A stretch of DNA of 64,000 nt from JAHEJN01 sp963787285 (GTDB taxonomy: Bacteria > Actinomycetota > Acidimicrobiia > Acidimicrobiales > JAHEJN01). The notes under the pieces are model-generated. The model was not told the origin of the DNA and did no database searches. It was given only the letters and a program-made list of their open reading frames with translations. Of this stretch, positions 34,212-44,106 are shown piece by piece; positions within the stretch are counted from its first letter, which is position 1; the number at the start of each line of letters is the position of its first letter. A program made the translations under genes and the position numbers. The stretch covers positions 1 through 64,000 of the forward strand of contig CAWBCM010000020.1 of NCBI GenBank assembly GCA_963787285.1. The letters are read 5' to 3'.

Positions 34212-34814
34212 ATGATCATCGGCTCGTTGCGCGGCACCCTCGTCGAACGGTCCGAAGGTGAGGTGATCATCGAGGTCGGCGGCATCGGGTACCGCGTCGC
34301 GGTCGCACCTTCGGTCGTGGTGAAGCTCGGCGAGCTCGGCGACGAGGCCTTCGTGCACGTGCATCACCACATTCGTGAGGACGCGCAGTCGCTCTACGGC
34401 TTCTTGTCGCGCGACGAACGACGCACCTTCGAAGCCCTGCTCGGTGCGCACGGGGTCGGCCCCTCGTTGGCGTTGGCCATCCTCTCGGTGCACGAGCCGG
34501 CCGCACTGCAGTCGATCCTCGTCAACGACGACATCGCCGCGCTCTGCCTCGTGCCCGGGGTGGGCAAGAAGACGGCCGCTCGCCTGCTGATCGAGCTCAA
34601 ATCGCGGCTCGACATCGACATTCGTGAGACCGCAGTGCCCGGGGATGTCACGAGGCCGACGGTGGCATCGGCGACCTCCGACGTGCAGCAGGCCCTGGCC
34701 GAGCTCGGCTACGGCGCCGACGAGGTTCGCGACGTGCTCCGTGACCTGCCGACGGTCGGCGACACCTCACAGCTCCTCAAGCAGGCCCTCCAGAAGTTGG
34801 CGAGCAGGGTCTGA
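34212..34814 (+). CDS. ruvA: Holliday junction DNA helicase RuvA
   Basis: RuvA, 200 residues, binds four-way junctions and loads RuvB. MIIGSLRGTLVERSEGEVIIEVGGIGYRVAV starts domain I; the helix-hairpin-helix region contains LLGAHGVGPSLALAIL and LVPGVGKKTAARLLIELKSRL. The C-terminal RuvB-binding domain SDVQQALAELGYGADEVRDVL is complete. It is joined without a stop to ruvC (see that entry), and its stop overlaps the ruvB ATG. Confidence 0.92.
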   Translation: MIIGSLRGTLVERSEGEVIIEVGGIGYRVAVAPSVVVKLGELGDEAFVHVHHHIREDAQSLYGFLSRDERRTFEALLGAHGVGPSLALAILSVHEPAALQSILVNDDIAALCLVPGVGKKTAARLLIELKSRLDIDIRETAVPGDVTRPTVASATSDVQQALAELGYGADEVRDVLRDLPTVGDTSQLLKQALQKLASRV

Positions 34815-35878
34815 TGGCTCGCGACGAGCTGCTCCGCGCCGATGCGCCGCTGCCCGACGACGATGACGAGCTCGACGCGTTCGTCGACGAAGGCGGCCTG
34901 CGTCCGTCCCGGCTCGACGACTTCGTGGGTCAGACCGAGCTCAAGCAGCACCTCGAGATCCTGCTCGGTGCAGCCAGGAACCGCCGACAGGCGGCCGACC
35001 ACCTGCTGTTCGCGGGTCCGCCCGGCCTCGGCAAGACCACCCTCGCCCACATCGTCGCCGCCGAGATGGGTGTCGAGATGCACACCACGTCGGGGCCTGC
35101 GCTCGAACGGGCGGGCGATCTCGCCGCGATCCTGACCAAGCTCGGCGATGGCGACGTGTTGTTCATCGACGAGATCCATCGACTGCCTCGCACCGTCGAA
35201 GAGGTCATGTATCCGGCCATGGAGGACTTCGAGCTCGACATCGTGCTCGGCAAGGGGCCAGCGGCACGGTCGATCCGCCTCGAGCTTCCCCGCTTCACCC
35301 TCGTCGGAGCCACCACCCGCACCGGTCTCATCGCCAAGCCGCTACGCGACCGTTTCGGACTGGTGTCCCGTCTCGACTTCTACGAGGTCGACGATCTCGA
35401 CTCGATCGTCACCCGGACCGCCGGCATCCTCGGGGTCCGCCTCGATCCGACCGGCAGCCACGAGATCGCTCGGCGCGCCCGGGGCACGCCCCGCATCGCC
35501 AACCGGCTGCTGCGGCGGGTACGCGACTACGCCGAGGTGCGCGCCGACGGCGTGATCACCGCCGAGGTCGCCCACGACGGGCTGGCGTTGTTCGGCGTCG
35601 ACGATCGCGGCTTCGACAAGATCGACCGTGCCATCCTGAGCGCCATCTGCGAACGTTTCGATGGCGGCCCGGTCGGCTTGTCGACCCTGGCCATCAGCGT
35701 CAGCGAACCGCCTGAGACCGTCGAAGACGTCTACGAGCCCTTCCTGATCCAGCAGGGAATGCTGATGCGCACACCTCGGGGCAGGGTGGCCATGCCCGAT
35801 GCGTGGCGGCACCTGGGTCTGGCACCCCCTTCGGTGCCTCCTGCGGTCGATCAGACCGGCCTCTTCGACCGCGACTGA
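34814..35878 (+). CDS. ruvB: Holliday junction ATP-dependent helicase RuvB
   Basis: RuvB, 354 residues, the AAA+ motor of branch migration. An acidic N-terminal lead is followed by LRPSRLDDFVGQ, Walker A FAGPPGLGKTTLAHIVA (about 66-82), Walker B VLFIDEIHRLPR, sensor 1 LVGATTRTGLIAKPLRDRFG (with the Arg finger) and the winged-helix end DRAILSAICERFDGGPVGLSTLA ... IQQGMLMRTPRGR. It overlaps ruvA by one base, so RuvC-A-B form one operon. Confidence 0.96.
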   Translation: MARDELLRADAPLPDDDDELDAFVDEGGLRPSRLDDFVGQTELKQHLEILLGAARNRRQAADHLLFAGPPGLGKTTLAHIVAAEMGVEMHTTSGPALERAGDLAAILTKLGDGDVLFIDEIHRLPRTVEEVMYPAMEDFELDIVLGKGPAARSIRLELPRFTLVGATTRTGLIAKPLRDRFGLVSRLDFYEVDDLDSIVTRTAGILGVRLDPTGSHEIARRARGTPRIANRLLRRVRDYAEVRADGVITAEVAHDGLALFGVDDRGFDKIDRAILSAICERFDGGPVGLSTLAISVSEPPETVEDVYEPFLIQQGMLMRTPRGRVAMPDAWRHLGLAPPSVPPAVDQTGLFDRD

Positions 35879-35882
35879 GGCC

Positions 35883-36889
35883 ATGGGTCCCGACGACTTC
35901 GACTACGACCTCCCCGAACGCGCCATCGGCCACACGCCTGCCGAGCCGCGCGACGACGCGCGCCTGCTCGTCGATCTCGGTGACCACGTCGAGCATCGAC
36001 GGGTCCGCGACCTGCCCGAACTGCTCCGCGAGGGCGACTTGGTCGTGGTGAACGACACACGCGTGCTCCCCGCACGGGTGTTCTTCACGAAGGCGACCGG
36101 CGGTCGGGTCGAGGTCCTGCTGCTCGAGCCGAGAGACGACGGGACCTGGGAGTGCCTGGTGAAGCCCGGTCGCCGCGTCCCCCGGGCACGTCGATCAGCG
36201 CAGCCGGTGGGCTCTCGGCCGTGGTCGGTGACGCCCTCGGCGACGGGCGCCGCTCCGTGCGGTTCGAGACCGGCGATCTCGATCTCGTCGCTGCGCTGGA
36301 GGTCCACGGGCAGATGCCTCTGCCGCCCTACCTGCACACCGAGCTGGCCGATCCCGACCGCTACCAGACGGTGTACGCCGATCGGCCGGCGTCGGCGGCC
36401 GCTCCGACCGCCGGGTTGCACTTCACGCCCGAGACGCTCGACCGACTCGGCGCCCATGGCGTCGGGTTGGCCAGAGTCGAGCTGGTCGTCGGGCTCGACA
36501 CCTTTCGGCCCATGACGGTCGAGGATCTCGACGACCACGAGATGCACACCGAGTCCTACTCGATACCCCGTTCGACGTGGGAGGCGGTGCGGGACGCCCA
36601 ACGGGTGGTCGCCGTCGGCACCACCACCGTGCGGGCGCTCGAGTCGGCCGCCGTCACCGGCGTGCTCGAGGGCCGTACGGATCTGTTCATCCGGCGCCCG
36701 TACCCGTTCGCGGTCGTCGATGCCCTGCTCACCAACTTCCATCTGCCGCGCAGCACACTGTTGGTGATGATCGACGCCTTCATCGGGCCCCGCTGGCGCG
36801 AGCTCTACGCAGTGGCGCTCGAAGCCGACTACCGATTCCTCTCCTTCGGCGACGCCATGTTGCTCGAACGCGGGAGCTCGGCGCAGTGA
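35883..36889 (+). CDS. queA: S-adenosylmethionine:tRNA ribosyltransferase-isomerase QueA (single-base frameshift at 36179-36183)
   Basis: QueA adds the epoxycyclopentanediol from SAM onto preQ1 in tRNA during queuosine synthesis. The first frame (from ATG 35883) has FDYDLPERAIGHTPAEPRDDARLLV and LVVVNDTRVLPARVF. The second has DRYQTVYADRPASAAAPTAGLHFTPE, TFRPMTVEDLDDHEMHTE and LLTNFHLPRSTLLVM. The join falls at five C (36179-36183); six C give VPPGTSISAAGG, the family sequence, so the run is undercounted. Total about 336 residues, normal length. It is followed with overlap by tgt, the previous step. Confidence 0.9.
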
Positions 36890-37995
36890 AGGCCGAGTTC
36901 GAGTCGATCGCCACCGACGGAGCGGCGCGCACGGGCCGGGTGCGTACGGCCCATGGCACCTTCGACACACCCTGTTTCATGCCGGTCGGCACCAAGGGGG
37001 CGGTGAAGCATCTCTCGTCGGTCGACCTGGCCGAGCTGGGCGCCCAGGTGGTGCTCGCCAACACCTACCATCTGATGTTGCGACCGGGCGCCGACACCGT
37101 CGCCGCCCTCGGCGGGTTGCACGCGTTCACCGGCTTCGACGGCCATCTGCTCACCGACTCGGGTGGCTTCCAGATCTTCAGTCTCGATCCCGAGGTCGAC
37201 GACGACGGTGCCGTGTTCACCTCCACCTACGACGGCGGCAAACATCGACTGACGCCCGAGGGCGCGGTCGACACCCAGGCACTGATCGGTGCCGACATCC
37301 AGATGGTGCTCGACGTGTGTTCGGCGTTGCCGGCCACCACGGCCACGCTCGCAGCTGCGGCCGACCGGACCGCTGATTGGGCAACACGGGCCCGTCGACA
37401 CTTCCTCGACCACGCCGATGCACCCACTCGCCAGAGCCTGTTCGGGATCGCCCAGGGGGGAACCGACATCGAGCTGCGGAAGCGATCGGCCGAAGCCACC
37501 GTGGCCATCGGATTCGACGGCTACGCGATCGGCGGCCTCTCGGTGGGCGAGGGGCGCGACGACATGCTGCCCGCCATCACCGCCTGCACCGACATCTTCC
37601 CGACCGACCAGCCGCGCTACTTCATGGGCCTGGGCGATCCGGTGGGGATCGTCGAGTCGGTGGCCCGCGGGGTCGACATGTTCGACTGTGTGCTCCCCAC
37701 CCGGCTGGCTCGCCACGGAACGCTGCTGACCTCGGGTGGTCGCCTGAACCTGCGCCGGGCCGAGTACGCCGCCGACGACGAGCCACTCGACCCAGGCTTC
37801 CCCTCGAGTCCGGCCAACCGGTGGTCGAAGGGCTATCTGCGTCACCTCCTGCAGGTCGGTGAGCCCACCGCAGCTCGCATCTGCACCCTGCACAACGTCG
37901 CCTGGTTGCTCGATCTGATGGCGCGGACGCGCGCGGCGATCGCTTCCGGATCCTTCGACGACCTCCGCGCCGAGGTCCACCGAATCTGGTCGTGA
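36886..37995 (+). CDS. tgt: tRNA-guanine transglycosylase
   Basis: Tgt, 369 residues, swaps the anticodon wobble guanine for preQ1. GRVRTAHGTFDTPCFMPVGTKGAVKHLSS starts the barrel; the catalytic aspartates fall in LTDSGGFQIFSL and LPTRLARHGTL, and the substrate region GADIQMVLD is kept. The zinc site appears as NLRRAEYAAD... then CTLHNVAWL near the end; a classic CxCxxC is not obvious, which may reflect lineage variation. GTG 36886 overlaps the queA stop. Confidence 0.9.
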   Translation: MKAEFESIATDGAARTGRVRTAHGTFDTPCFMPVGTKGAVKHLSSVDLAELGAQVVLANTYHLMLRPGADTVAALGGLHAFTGFDGHLLTDSGGFQIFSLDPEVDDDGAVFTSTYDGGKHRLTPEGAVDTQALIGADIQMVLDVCSALPATTATLAAAADRTADWATRARRHFLDHADAPTRQSLFGIAQGGTDIELRKRSAEATVAIGFDGYAIGGLSVGEGRDDMLPAITACTDIFPTDQPRYFMGLGDPVGIVESVARGVDMFDCVLPTRLARHGTLLTSGGRLNLRRAEYAADDEPLDPGFPSSPANRWSKGYLRHLLQVGEPTAARICTLHNVAWLLDLMARTRAAIASGSFDDLRAEVHRIWS

Positions 37996-38048
37996 ATCGG
38001 CCCTGAACGCCGACGGCGGCGCGGTACCGATCACGGTGGAGCCGACGA

Positions 38049-38054
38049 TAGGGT
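38049..38054 (+). promoter_or_regulatory. leaderless -10 for yajC
   Basis: TAGGGT ends 9 bases before ATG 38064. Confidence 0.45.
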
Positions 38055-38063
38055 GGACCGGCC

Positions 38064-38366
38064 ATGGGAAGCCTCATCATCTTCGTCCCCCTCCTCGTCA
38101 TCATGTATTTCGTGATGATCCGGCCACAGCAGAAGCGTGTGGCCGAGCATCGTCAGGTACTCGCCTCGCTCGAGGTGGGTGACGAGGTGGTCACCTCAGC
38201 CGGTATCTACGGCGTGATCACCGAGTTCGACGGTCCCACGCTGTTCCTCGAGATCTCCGACGGCGTCGAGATCAAGATCGGCAAGGACACGGTGACCAAC
38301 GTCGTGTCCTATGAACCCGACACGGCCGACGACGACGCTGAGGCCGACCAGGGCCCCATCAGCTGA
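38064..38366 (+). CDS. yajC: preprotein translocase subunit YajC
   Basis: YajC, 100 residues, an accessory of SecDF. One N-terminal helix (LIIFVPLLVIMYFVMIRPQQKR, residues 4-25) carries the family signature MIRPQQKR, then VLASLEVGDEVVTSAGIYGVITEF and LEISDGVEIKIGKDTVTNVV. The acidic tail is typical. secD begins five bases downstream. Confidence 0.93.
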   Translation: MGSLIIFVPLLVIMYFVMIRPQQKRVAEHRQVLASLEVGDEVVTSAGIYGVITEFDGPTLFLEISDGVEIKIGKDTVTNVVSYEPDTADDDAEADQGPIS

Positions 38367-38370
38367 CCCC

Positions 38371-40063
38371 ATGCGCAATGGACTCGCCTCTCTCGTCGGC
38401 ATGGTCGCGGTGGTCGCCGCGGCGTTGATCGGCACGATCGTGGCGGGGTACCGGCCGTTGCTCGGGATCGACCTCACCGGGGGTGTCGAGGTCGTCCTCC
38501 AAGCCGCCGACGACCCCAATCGCTCCGAGCCCCCGTCCGACGCCGAGCTCGACCAGGCCGTGGAGATCCTGCGCAACCGGGTGGACGGCCTCGATGTCGC
38601 CCAGCCCGACATCACCCGTCAGGGTGGCCGGGTCGTGGTGCAGTTGCCCGATGTCGACGACCAGCAGCGGGCCATCGACCTGGTGGGCACGACCGCCGAG
38701 CTGCAGTTCCGCCCCGTGTGTGCGGTGATCCCCATCCTCGACTCGACGGTGTCGCCCACCACCGACGAACCGACCACCGACGAGACGCCGGTACCGACCG
38801 ACGAAGAAGGTTTCGGTTTCGCCGGCGACGGCGAATACGCAGCGCCCGCGGTTCCGGCGCAGACCGACTCCACCGACGACGAACCCCCGGTGCTTCCGGC
38901 CACCGAGACTCCCGACAGCACCGAACCGGCGCCCTCGGAGATCCTCAACGACGCGGCGACGCCGGCCGCCCCGTGCGAGACGAATGTCCTCGACGCCGTC
39001 CTCCTCCGGACCGACGCCGACCGATCAGATCCTTCGCGACGAGACGGTGGTGCTCGATCAGGTCGACGAGAACGGCAACAGCGTCAGCCGTTACCTGCTC
39101 GGACCCGTGCCCAGCACCACCATCGAGGGCGAAAAGGTCTTCCTGGTCGGCTCGGCCATCGACTCGGCCGAGGCGGTGAACACGGGCTTCGAGGCCGTGG
39201 TGTCGCTCAGCATGAAAGAGGGCGACGCCGGTATCCGTCTGTTCAACACCGTGGCCGGTCAGTGCTTCGGCGGCGAACCGACGTGCCCGACCCGCCAGCT
39301 GGCCATCGTCCTCGACGGTGTCGTCGAGTCGGCTCCGAGCATCAACGCCGCCGCATTCGAACGAGACGCCATCCAGATCAGCGGCGCCTTCACCCAGGAA
39401 CGGGCCGAGGACACCGCCCTGGTCCTGAACTACGGCTCCCTGCCCGTCGAGCTCGAACAACAGCAGGTTCGCACCGTCTCGGCCAGCCTCGGCAGCGACT
39501 CCCTTCGTGCCGGCATCATCAGCGGCCTGATCGGTCTCGCCTTCGTCGCGCTGTACATGATCGTGTACTACCGATTCCTCGGGGTCGCCGCCCTCCTCAG
39601 CCTGGCGGTGTCCGGTGCGCTGCTCTGGGTCCTCATCTCGTTCTTCAGCGAGACGGGCTTCTTCTTCAGCGGTGTCACGCTCACCATCGCGGGAGTGGTC
39701 GGCCTCATCGTGTCGATGGGCGTGTCGCTCGACTCGAACGTGGTGTATTTCGAGCATCTGAAGGAAGACATCGCCAACGGCCGCACCCTCCGATCGGCGG
39801 TCGATCGCGCCTTTCCCGTCGCCTATCGCACCATCTTCTGGGCCGACATGGCGGCCCTCATCGGCGCGGTCATCCTCTACACCCTCACCTCCAGCTCGGT
39901 GCGCGAGTTTGCTCTCATGCTCGGGCTGGCCTCGGTGCTCGACCTCATCGCCACCTACTTCTTCCTGCGGCCCCTCGTGCGGCTGATGTCACGCACCCAG
40001 CGCGCCATCGACAAGCCCGCGCTCATGGGTCTGCCGCCTGCAGCCGGAAGGGTTCGCGCATGA
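38371..40063 (+). CDS. secD: protein translocase subunit SecD (single-base frameshift near 38990-39015)
   Basis: SecD, about 563 residues, uses the proton gradient to pull secreted proteins outward. The first frame starts MRNGLASLVGMVAVVAAALIG and has LLGIDLTGGVEVVLQA plus the P1 head DAELDQAVEILRNRVDGLDVAQPDI; an acidic Thr/Pro-rich insertion covers about 130-205. The second frame (from about 39000) has AQ-type FERDAIQISGAFTQERAEDTALVLNYGSLPVEL and the six-helix membrane domain with IVSMGVSLDSNVVYFEHLKED. One extra base near 38990-39015 explains the break. The acidic insertion is unusually long compared with textbook SecD, though similar insertions are known in Actinobacteria. Confidence 0.9.
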
Positions 40064-41190
40064 CCGACGCCAATTCCGCCGATGGCCTCTCCACGGTGAG
40101 CAGGCTCTACCGCAACCAGGTCGACATCGACTGGCCGTCGTGGTGGCGCAGGGGTCTGGTCAGCTCCGGGCTCGTGATCGTCGTCTGTCTCGGATCGCTG
40201 CTGTTCCGCGGTCTCAACCTCGGCCTCGAGTTCGAGGGTGGTGCGGTCTGGGAGGCTCAGGCCAACGGCGCCGACGCGGGTGACGTTCGCTCGGCCATGG
40301 CCGAGATCGGCTTCGGCGGTGCCACCATCCAGACCAGCGGCGACGTGGTGCAGGTCCGAGCCGCGGTCGATGCCGCCGACGATGCTGCGTCACGGCAGGT
40401 GGCGGAGAAACTGGCCGAGGTCACCGGTACCTCGGTCAACGATGTCGTGATCAACGACATCTCGTCGTCGTGGGGTGACGAGCTCACCACCAAGGCGCTG
40501 CGGGCGCTCGTCGTGTTCCTCATCGCCATCGCCATCTATCTCACGCTTCGCCTCGAGTGGCGCATGGCGGTGGCGGCCCTGATCGCCCTCGCGCACGACA
40601 TCGCGCTCACCGTCGGTATCTACGCGGTCTTCCAGTTCGAGGTCACCTCGGCGACCGTCATCGCCTTCCTGACCATCCTCGGGTACTCGCTCTACGACAC
40701 GCTCGTGGTGTTCGACCGAGTCCGCGAGAACGAGGCCCGTCCGGCGCTGAACGGCAAGGTCGCCTTCGCCGACATCATGAGCCTGTCGGCCAACCAGGTC
40801 TTCATGCGTTCGGTCAACACCACGCTCACCTCGGTGATGCCCATCATCAGCGTGCTGGTGGTCGGCTCGATCGGATTCGGAGCCGTCACCCTTCGCGAGT
40901 TCGGCATTGCCCTCCTGGTCGGCCTGCTGTCGGGTACCTACTCGTCGCTGTTCATCGCCGCCCCGGTCCTGGTGTGGCTGAAGAACCGTGAGCCTCGCTA
41001 CGTCGCACTGGTCGGCCTGGCCGGTTCCACCGGTCGCGACGAGCTGTCGGCCATGGCCGCCACTGCGCCCACCCCGAGGCGCACTCGTCCCGACGAGCGC
41101 CGGATCTCGGCCGGAACCGCCAAGCGGCAGACGCCAGCGGCGTCGGGTGCCATACCGCCGCGGCCGCGCAAGCAGAAGCGACGCAGCTGA
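40060..41190 (+). CDS. secF: protein translocase subunit SecF
   Basis: SecF, 376 residues, partner of SecD. A cytoplasmic lead (LYRNQVDIDWPSWWRRG) precedes helix 1 and LGLEFEGGAVWEAQA, the first periplasm-side domain with ATIQTSGDVVQVRAAVD, and the membrane core with LRLEWRMAVAALIALAHDIALTVGIY and LGYSLYDTLVVFDRVREN, the last the SecF signature. The C-terminus is basic and disordered. ATG 40060 overlaps the secD stop (ATGA). An open frame that seems to span secD and secF is a by-product of the secD frameshift. Confidence 0.94.
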   Translation: MTDANSADGLSTVSRLYRNQVDIDWPSWWRRGLVSSGLVIVVCLGSLLFRGLNLGLEFEGGAVWEAQANGADAGDVRSAMAEIGFGGATIQTSGDVVQVRAAVDAADDAASRQVAEKLAEVTGTSVNDVVINDISSSWGDELTTKALRALVVFLIAIAIYLTLRLEWRMAVAALIALAHDIALTVGIYAVFQFEVTSATVIAFLTILGYSLYDTLVVFDRVRENEARPALNGKVAFADIMSLSANQVFMRSVNTTLTSVMPIISVLVVGSIGFGAVTLREFGIALLVGLLSGTYSSLFIAAPVLVWLKNREPRYVALVGLAGSTGRDELSAMAATAPTPRRTRPDERRISAGTAKRQTPAASGAIPPRPRKQKRRS

Positions 41191-41230
41191 GGCCCAGCGT
41201 GGTCGGCACGGTGCGTCAACCGCTCGCGGC

Positions 41231-41236
41231 TAGCGT
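41231..41236 (+). promoter_or_regulatory. leaderless -10 for apt
   Basis: TAGCGT ends 6 bases before ATG 41243, in the 52-bp gap after secF. Confidence 0.5.
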
Positions 41237-41242
41237 TGACTC

Positions 41243-41785
41243 ATGCCGGACGTGAAACGCACCGATACGTGTTTCCTACGTGATCTGATTCGCGACGTCC
41301 CCGACTTCCCCGAGCCGGGCATCGTGTTCAAGGACATCACGCCGCTTCTGGGGCACGACGACTGCTTCCGCTACGCCATCGACGCGCTGGCCGACCATTT
41401 CGCCGGCCGCGACGTCGACGCCGTCGCCGCCATCGACGCCCGTGGGTTCCTCTTCGCGGCGCCGGTTGCCTACCGGCTCGGTGTCGGCCTGGTGCCGGTC
41501 CGCAAACCAGGGAAGCTCCCGGCGGCGGCGCTGCGCCACGAGTTCGACCTCGAGTACGGCACCGACAGCCTCGAGATCCACGCCGATGCCCTCTCCGCCG
41601 GAGCCCGCACGGTGATCATCGACGACGTCCTCGCCACCGGCGGCACTGCGGCCGCGGCCCGGGCACTGGTGGAATCCGCCGGAGGCGTGGCGATCGGCTT
41701 CGGATTCGTGTGCGAGCTCGGGTTCCTGGGCGGCAGGAACAAGCTGGGTGCGGTTCCTGTTCACTCGTTGGTCAACTACGCGTGA
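41243..41785 (+). CDS. apt: adenine phosphoribosyltransferase
   Basis: Apt, 180 residues, salvages adenine to AMP with PRPP. LRDLIRDVPDFPEPGIVFKDITPLLG starts the protein, VAAIDARGFLFAAPVAYRLG and VRKPGKLPAA follow, and the PRPP loop VIIDDVLATGGTAAAARAL (about 129-147) is intact. The gene order apt then rel after secDF is the standard actinobacterial one. Confidence 0.95.
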   Translation: MPDVKRTDTCFLRDLIRDVPDFPEPGIVFKDITPLLGHDDCFRYAIDALADHFAGRDVDAVAAIDARGFLFAAPVAYRLGVGLVPVRKPGKLPAAALRHEFDLEYGTDSLEIHADALSAGARTVIIDDVLATGGTAAAARALVESAGGVAIGFGFVCELGFLGGRNKLGAVPVHSLVNYA

Positions 41786-41813
41786 TGGGTCGATCGATCG
41801 AAGGGAGGTCGCC

Positions 41814-44075
41814 ATGGCAACCGTGAGCCGGGTGCTGCCCTGGCGGCGCCACAGCGAGCCGGCGCTCGTCGAGCTCGAGGGCCTGCTCGACGAGTTCGGG
41901 GCCCATCACCCCGATGCCGACCCCACACTGATCGTGCTCGCCCACGAGATGGCGGCCGAAGCCCACCGGGGTCAACGTCGCAAGACGGGCGAGCCCTACA
42001 TCCACCATCCGGTGGCCGTCGCCCGCATCGTGGCCGAGCTCGGGCTCGACGACGTCACCGTCGCCGCTGCCCTCCTGCACGACGCGGTCGAGGACAGCGA
42101 GTTCACCCTCGCCGACGTCGAACGGCAGTTCGGCGCCGAGGTGGCGATGATCGTCGACGGCGTCACCAAGCTCGACCGGCTCGAGTTCGACTCGAAGGAG
42201 GCCCAGCAAGCGGCATCGATGCGCAAGATGATCGTGGCCATCGCCAAGGACCTGCCGCGTCATCATCATCAAGCTCGCCGATCGCCTCCACAACATGCGC
42301 ACGTTGGCGGCCCTGCCGCGAGGAGAAGCAGCACCGCATCGCCATCGAGACCCTCGACATCTACGCTCCGCTGGCGCACCGCCTCGGCATGCAGGACATG
42401 AAGACCCAGCTCGAGGACCTCGCGTTCGCCTCCCTGCACCCCAAGCGCTACGCGGAGATCGACCACATGGTCGCACTGCGGGCTCCCGAGCGGGATCTGT
42501 ATCTCGAGCAGGTGCTCCAGGATGTCTCGGCCCGTCTGATGGAGCTCGGGATCGGTGCCGACGTCAACGGCCGCCCCAAGCATCTCTGGAGCATCTACGA
42601 GAAGATGATCGTGAAGGGCCGGGAGTTCGACGACATCTACGATCTCGTCGGTATTCGCGTGGTGGTCGACTCGGTGAAGGACTGTTACGCCGCGCTCGGG
42701 TTCGATCCACGCGTCGTGGAAACCGGTCCAGGGCCGGTTCAAGGACTACATCGCGATGCCCAAGTTCAACCTGTACCAGTCGCTGCACACGACGGTGATC
42801 GGTCCCCAGGGCAAGGCGCTCGAGGTGCAGATCCGCACCCACGACATGCACGCCCGATCCGAGCACGGCGTGGCCGCGCATTGGGACTACAAGGACCGCT
42901 CACAGAGCGACGACCTCACCTGGCTCGCCCGCATCGTCGACTGGCAGCACGACACCAACGATCCCACCGAGTTCATGGCCGCGCTCAAGGTCGATCTCGA
43001 ACACGACGAGGTGTTCGTGTTCACACCCAAGGGCAAGGTCATCACGTTGCCCATCGACTCCACGCCCGTCGACTTCGCCTACGCCATCCACACCGAGGTG
43101 GGCCACTCGTGCATCGGCTCCCGGGTGAACGGTCGACTCGTGCCGTTGGAGACCAAGCTGCAGTCCGGTGACACCGTCGAGGTGTTCACCTCGAAAGCCG
43201 AAGGCGCAGCGCCGAGCCAGGACTGGCTCGAGTTCGTGGTGAGTGGCAAGGCCCGCTCGAAGATCCGCCAGTGGCACATTCGTGAGCGACGTGACGACGC
43301 CATCACCAGCGGTCGCGAAGACCTCACCGCTTCCTTGCGTCGCGAGGGCCTGCCCGTGCAGCAGGTCCTCGGATCGACCATCCTCGACGAGGTCGGCAAG
43401 GAGATGAACTACGCCGATCGCGATGCTCTCTATGCCGCCATCGGCGATGGTCACGTGAGCCCCCGTGCACTCGCCCAGAGAGTGGCGAAGCATCTCCGTG
43501 AAGGTGCCCCTGAACAACAGATGCCCCGCACGGCCACTCGTCGACCGTCCCGTCGCTCCTCCGACGGCCGACCGGCCACCGGGGTGCACGTCGAGGGTCT
43601 CGACGACGTGATGGTGAAGCTGTCCCGTTGCTGCACGCCGGTGCCGCCCGACGAGATCATGGGTTTCATCACCCGGGGCCGTGGCGTCTCGGTGCATCGC
43701 ACCGACTGCGCCAACGCCGTGTCGTTGGCCAACGAACAATCGAATCGGGTCATCGAGGTCGAATGGGACGGTCACGCCGGGTCGGGGTTCGTCGCGGCGA
43801 TCGAGGTCAAGGCCATCGACCGTTCGCGTCTGCTCCGCGACGTCTCGGACTGCCTGTCCGACCAGCGGGTCAACATCTTGTCGTGTTCCACGATCACCGA
43901 CGACGACCGCGTGAGTCGGATGGTCTTCGAGCTCGAGATGGGCGATTCGTCCCATCTCGACTCGATTCTGTCGTCGGTGAAGGGCATCGACTCGGTGTAC
44001 GACGCCTACCGCGTGCTGCCGGGAAGCCGGGCCGCGGGCGCGATCCGGGCCACCAACGCCACGAAGCGGACCTGA
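41814..44075 (+). CDS. rel: bifunctional (p)ppGpp synthetase/hydrolase Rel (three single-base frameshifts)
   Basis: Rel makes and degrades (p)ppGpp. Pieces in successive frames add up to one protein of about 753 residues. The HD hydrolase is YIHHPVAVARIVAELGLDD and LLHDAVEDSE (residues about 60-105). The synthetase includes LWSIYEKMIVKGREFDDIYDLVGIRVVVD and MPKFNLYQSLHTTVIGPQGKALEVQIRTHDMH. A TGS domain (VFVFTPKGKVITLPIDSTPVDFAYAIH) and a C-terminal ACT domain follow. Three breaks, near 42259, 42321 and 42701, each need one base removed, and doing so restores LRVIIIKLADRLHNMRTLAALPREKQHRIA and GSIHASWKPVQGRFKDY. ATG 41814 has GGGAGG upstream. Confidence 0.88.
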
Positions 44076-44092
44076 GGCCTCGCGAGCGCCAG

Positions 44093-44098
44093 TAGCCT
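44093..44098 (+). promoter_or_regulatory. leaderless -10 for hisS
   Basis: TAGCCT ends 8 bases before GTG 44107, shortly after the rel stop. Confidence 0.45.
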
Positions 44099-44106
44099 GG
44101 CGTGCC

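Noticed and set aside
38311..41190. Apparent 959-residue SecD-SecF fusion
   Set aside because: The middle of this frame is nonsense for SecD. A one-base shift near 39000 gives complete separate SecD and SecF proteins.
41790..41801. TCGATCGATCGA palindrome before rel as an operator
   Set aside because: A short simple repeat of GATC-type sequence, common in GC-rich DNA; no second copy or promoter link.
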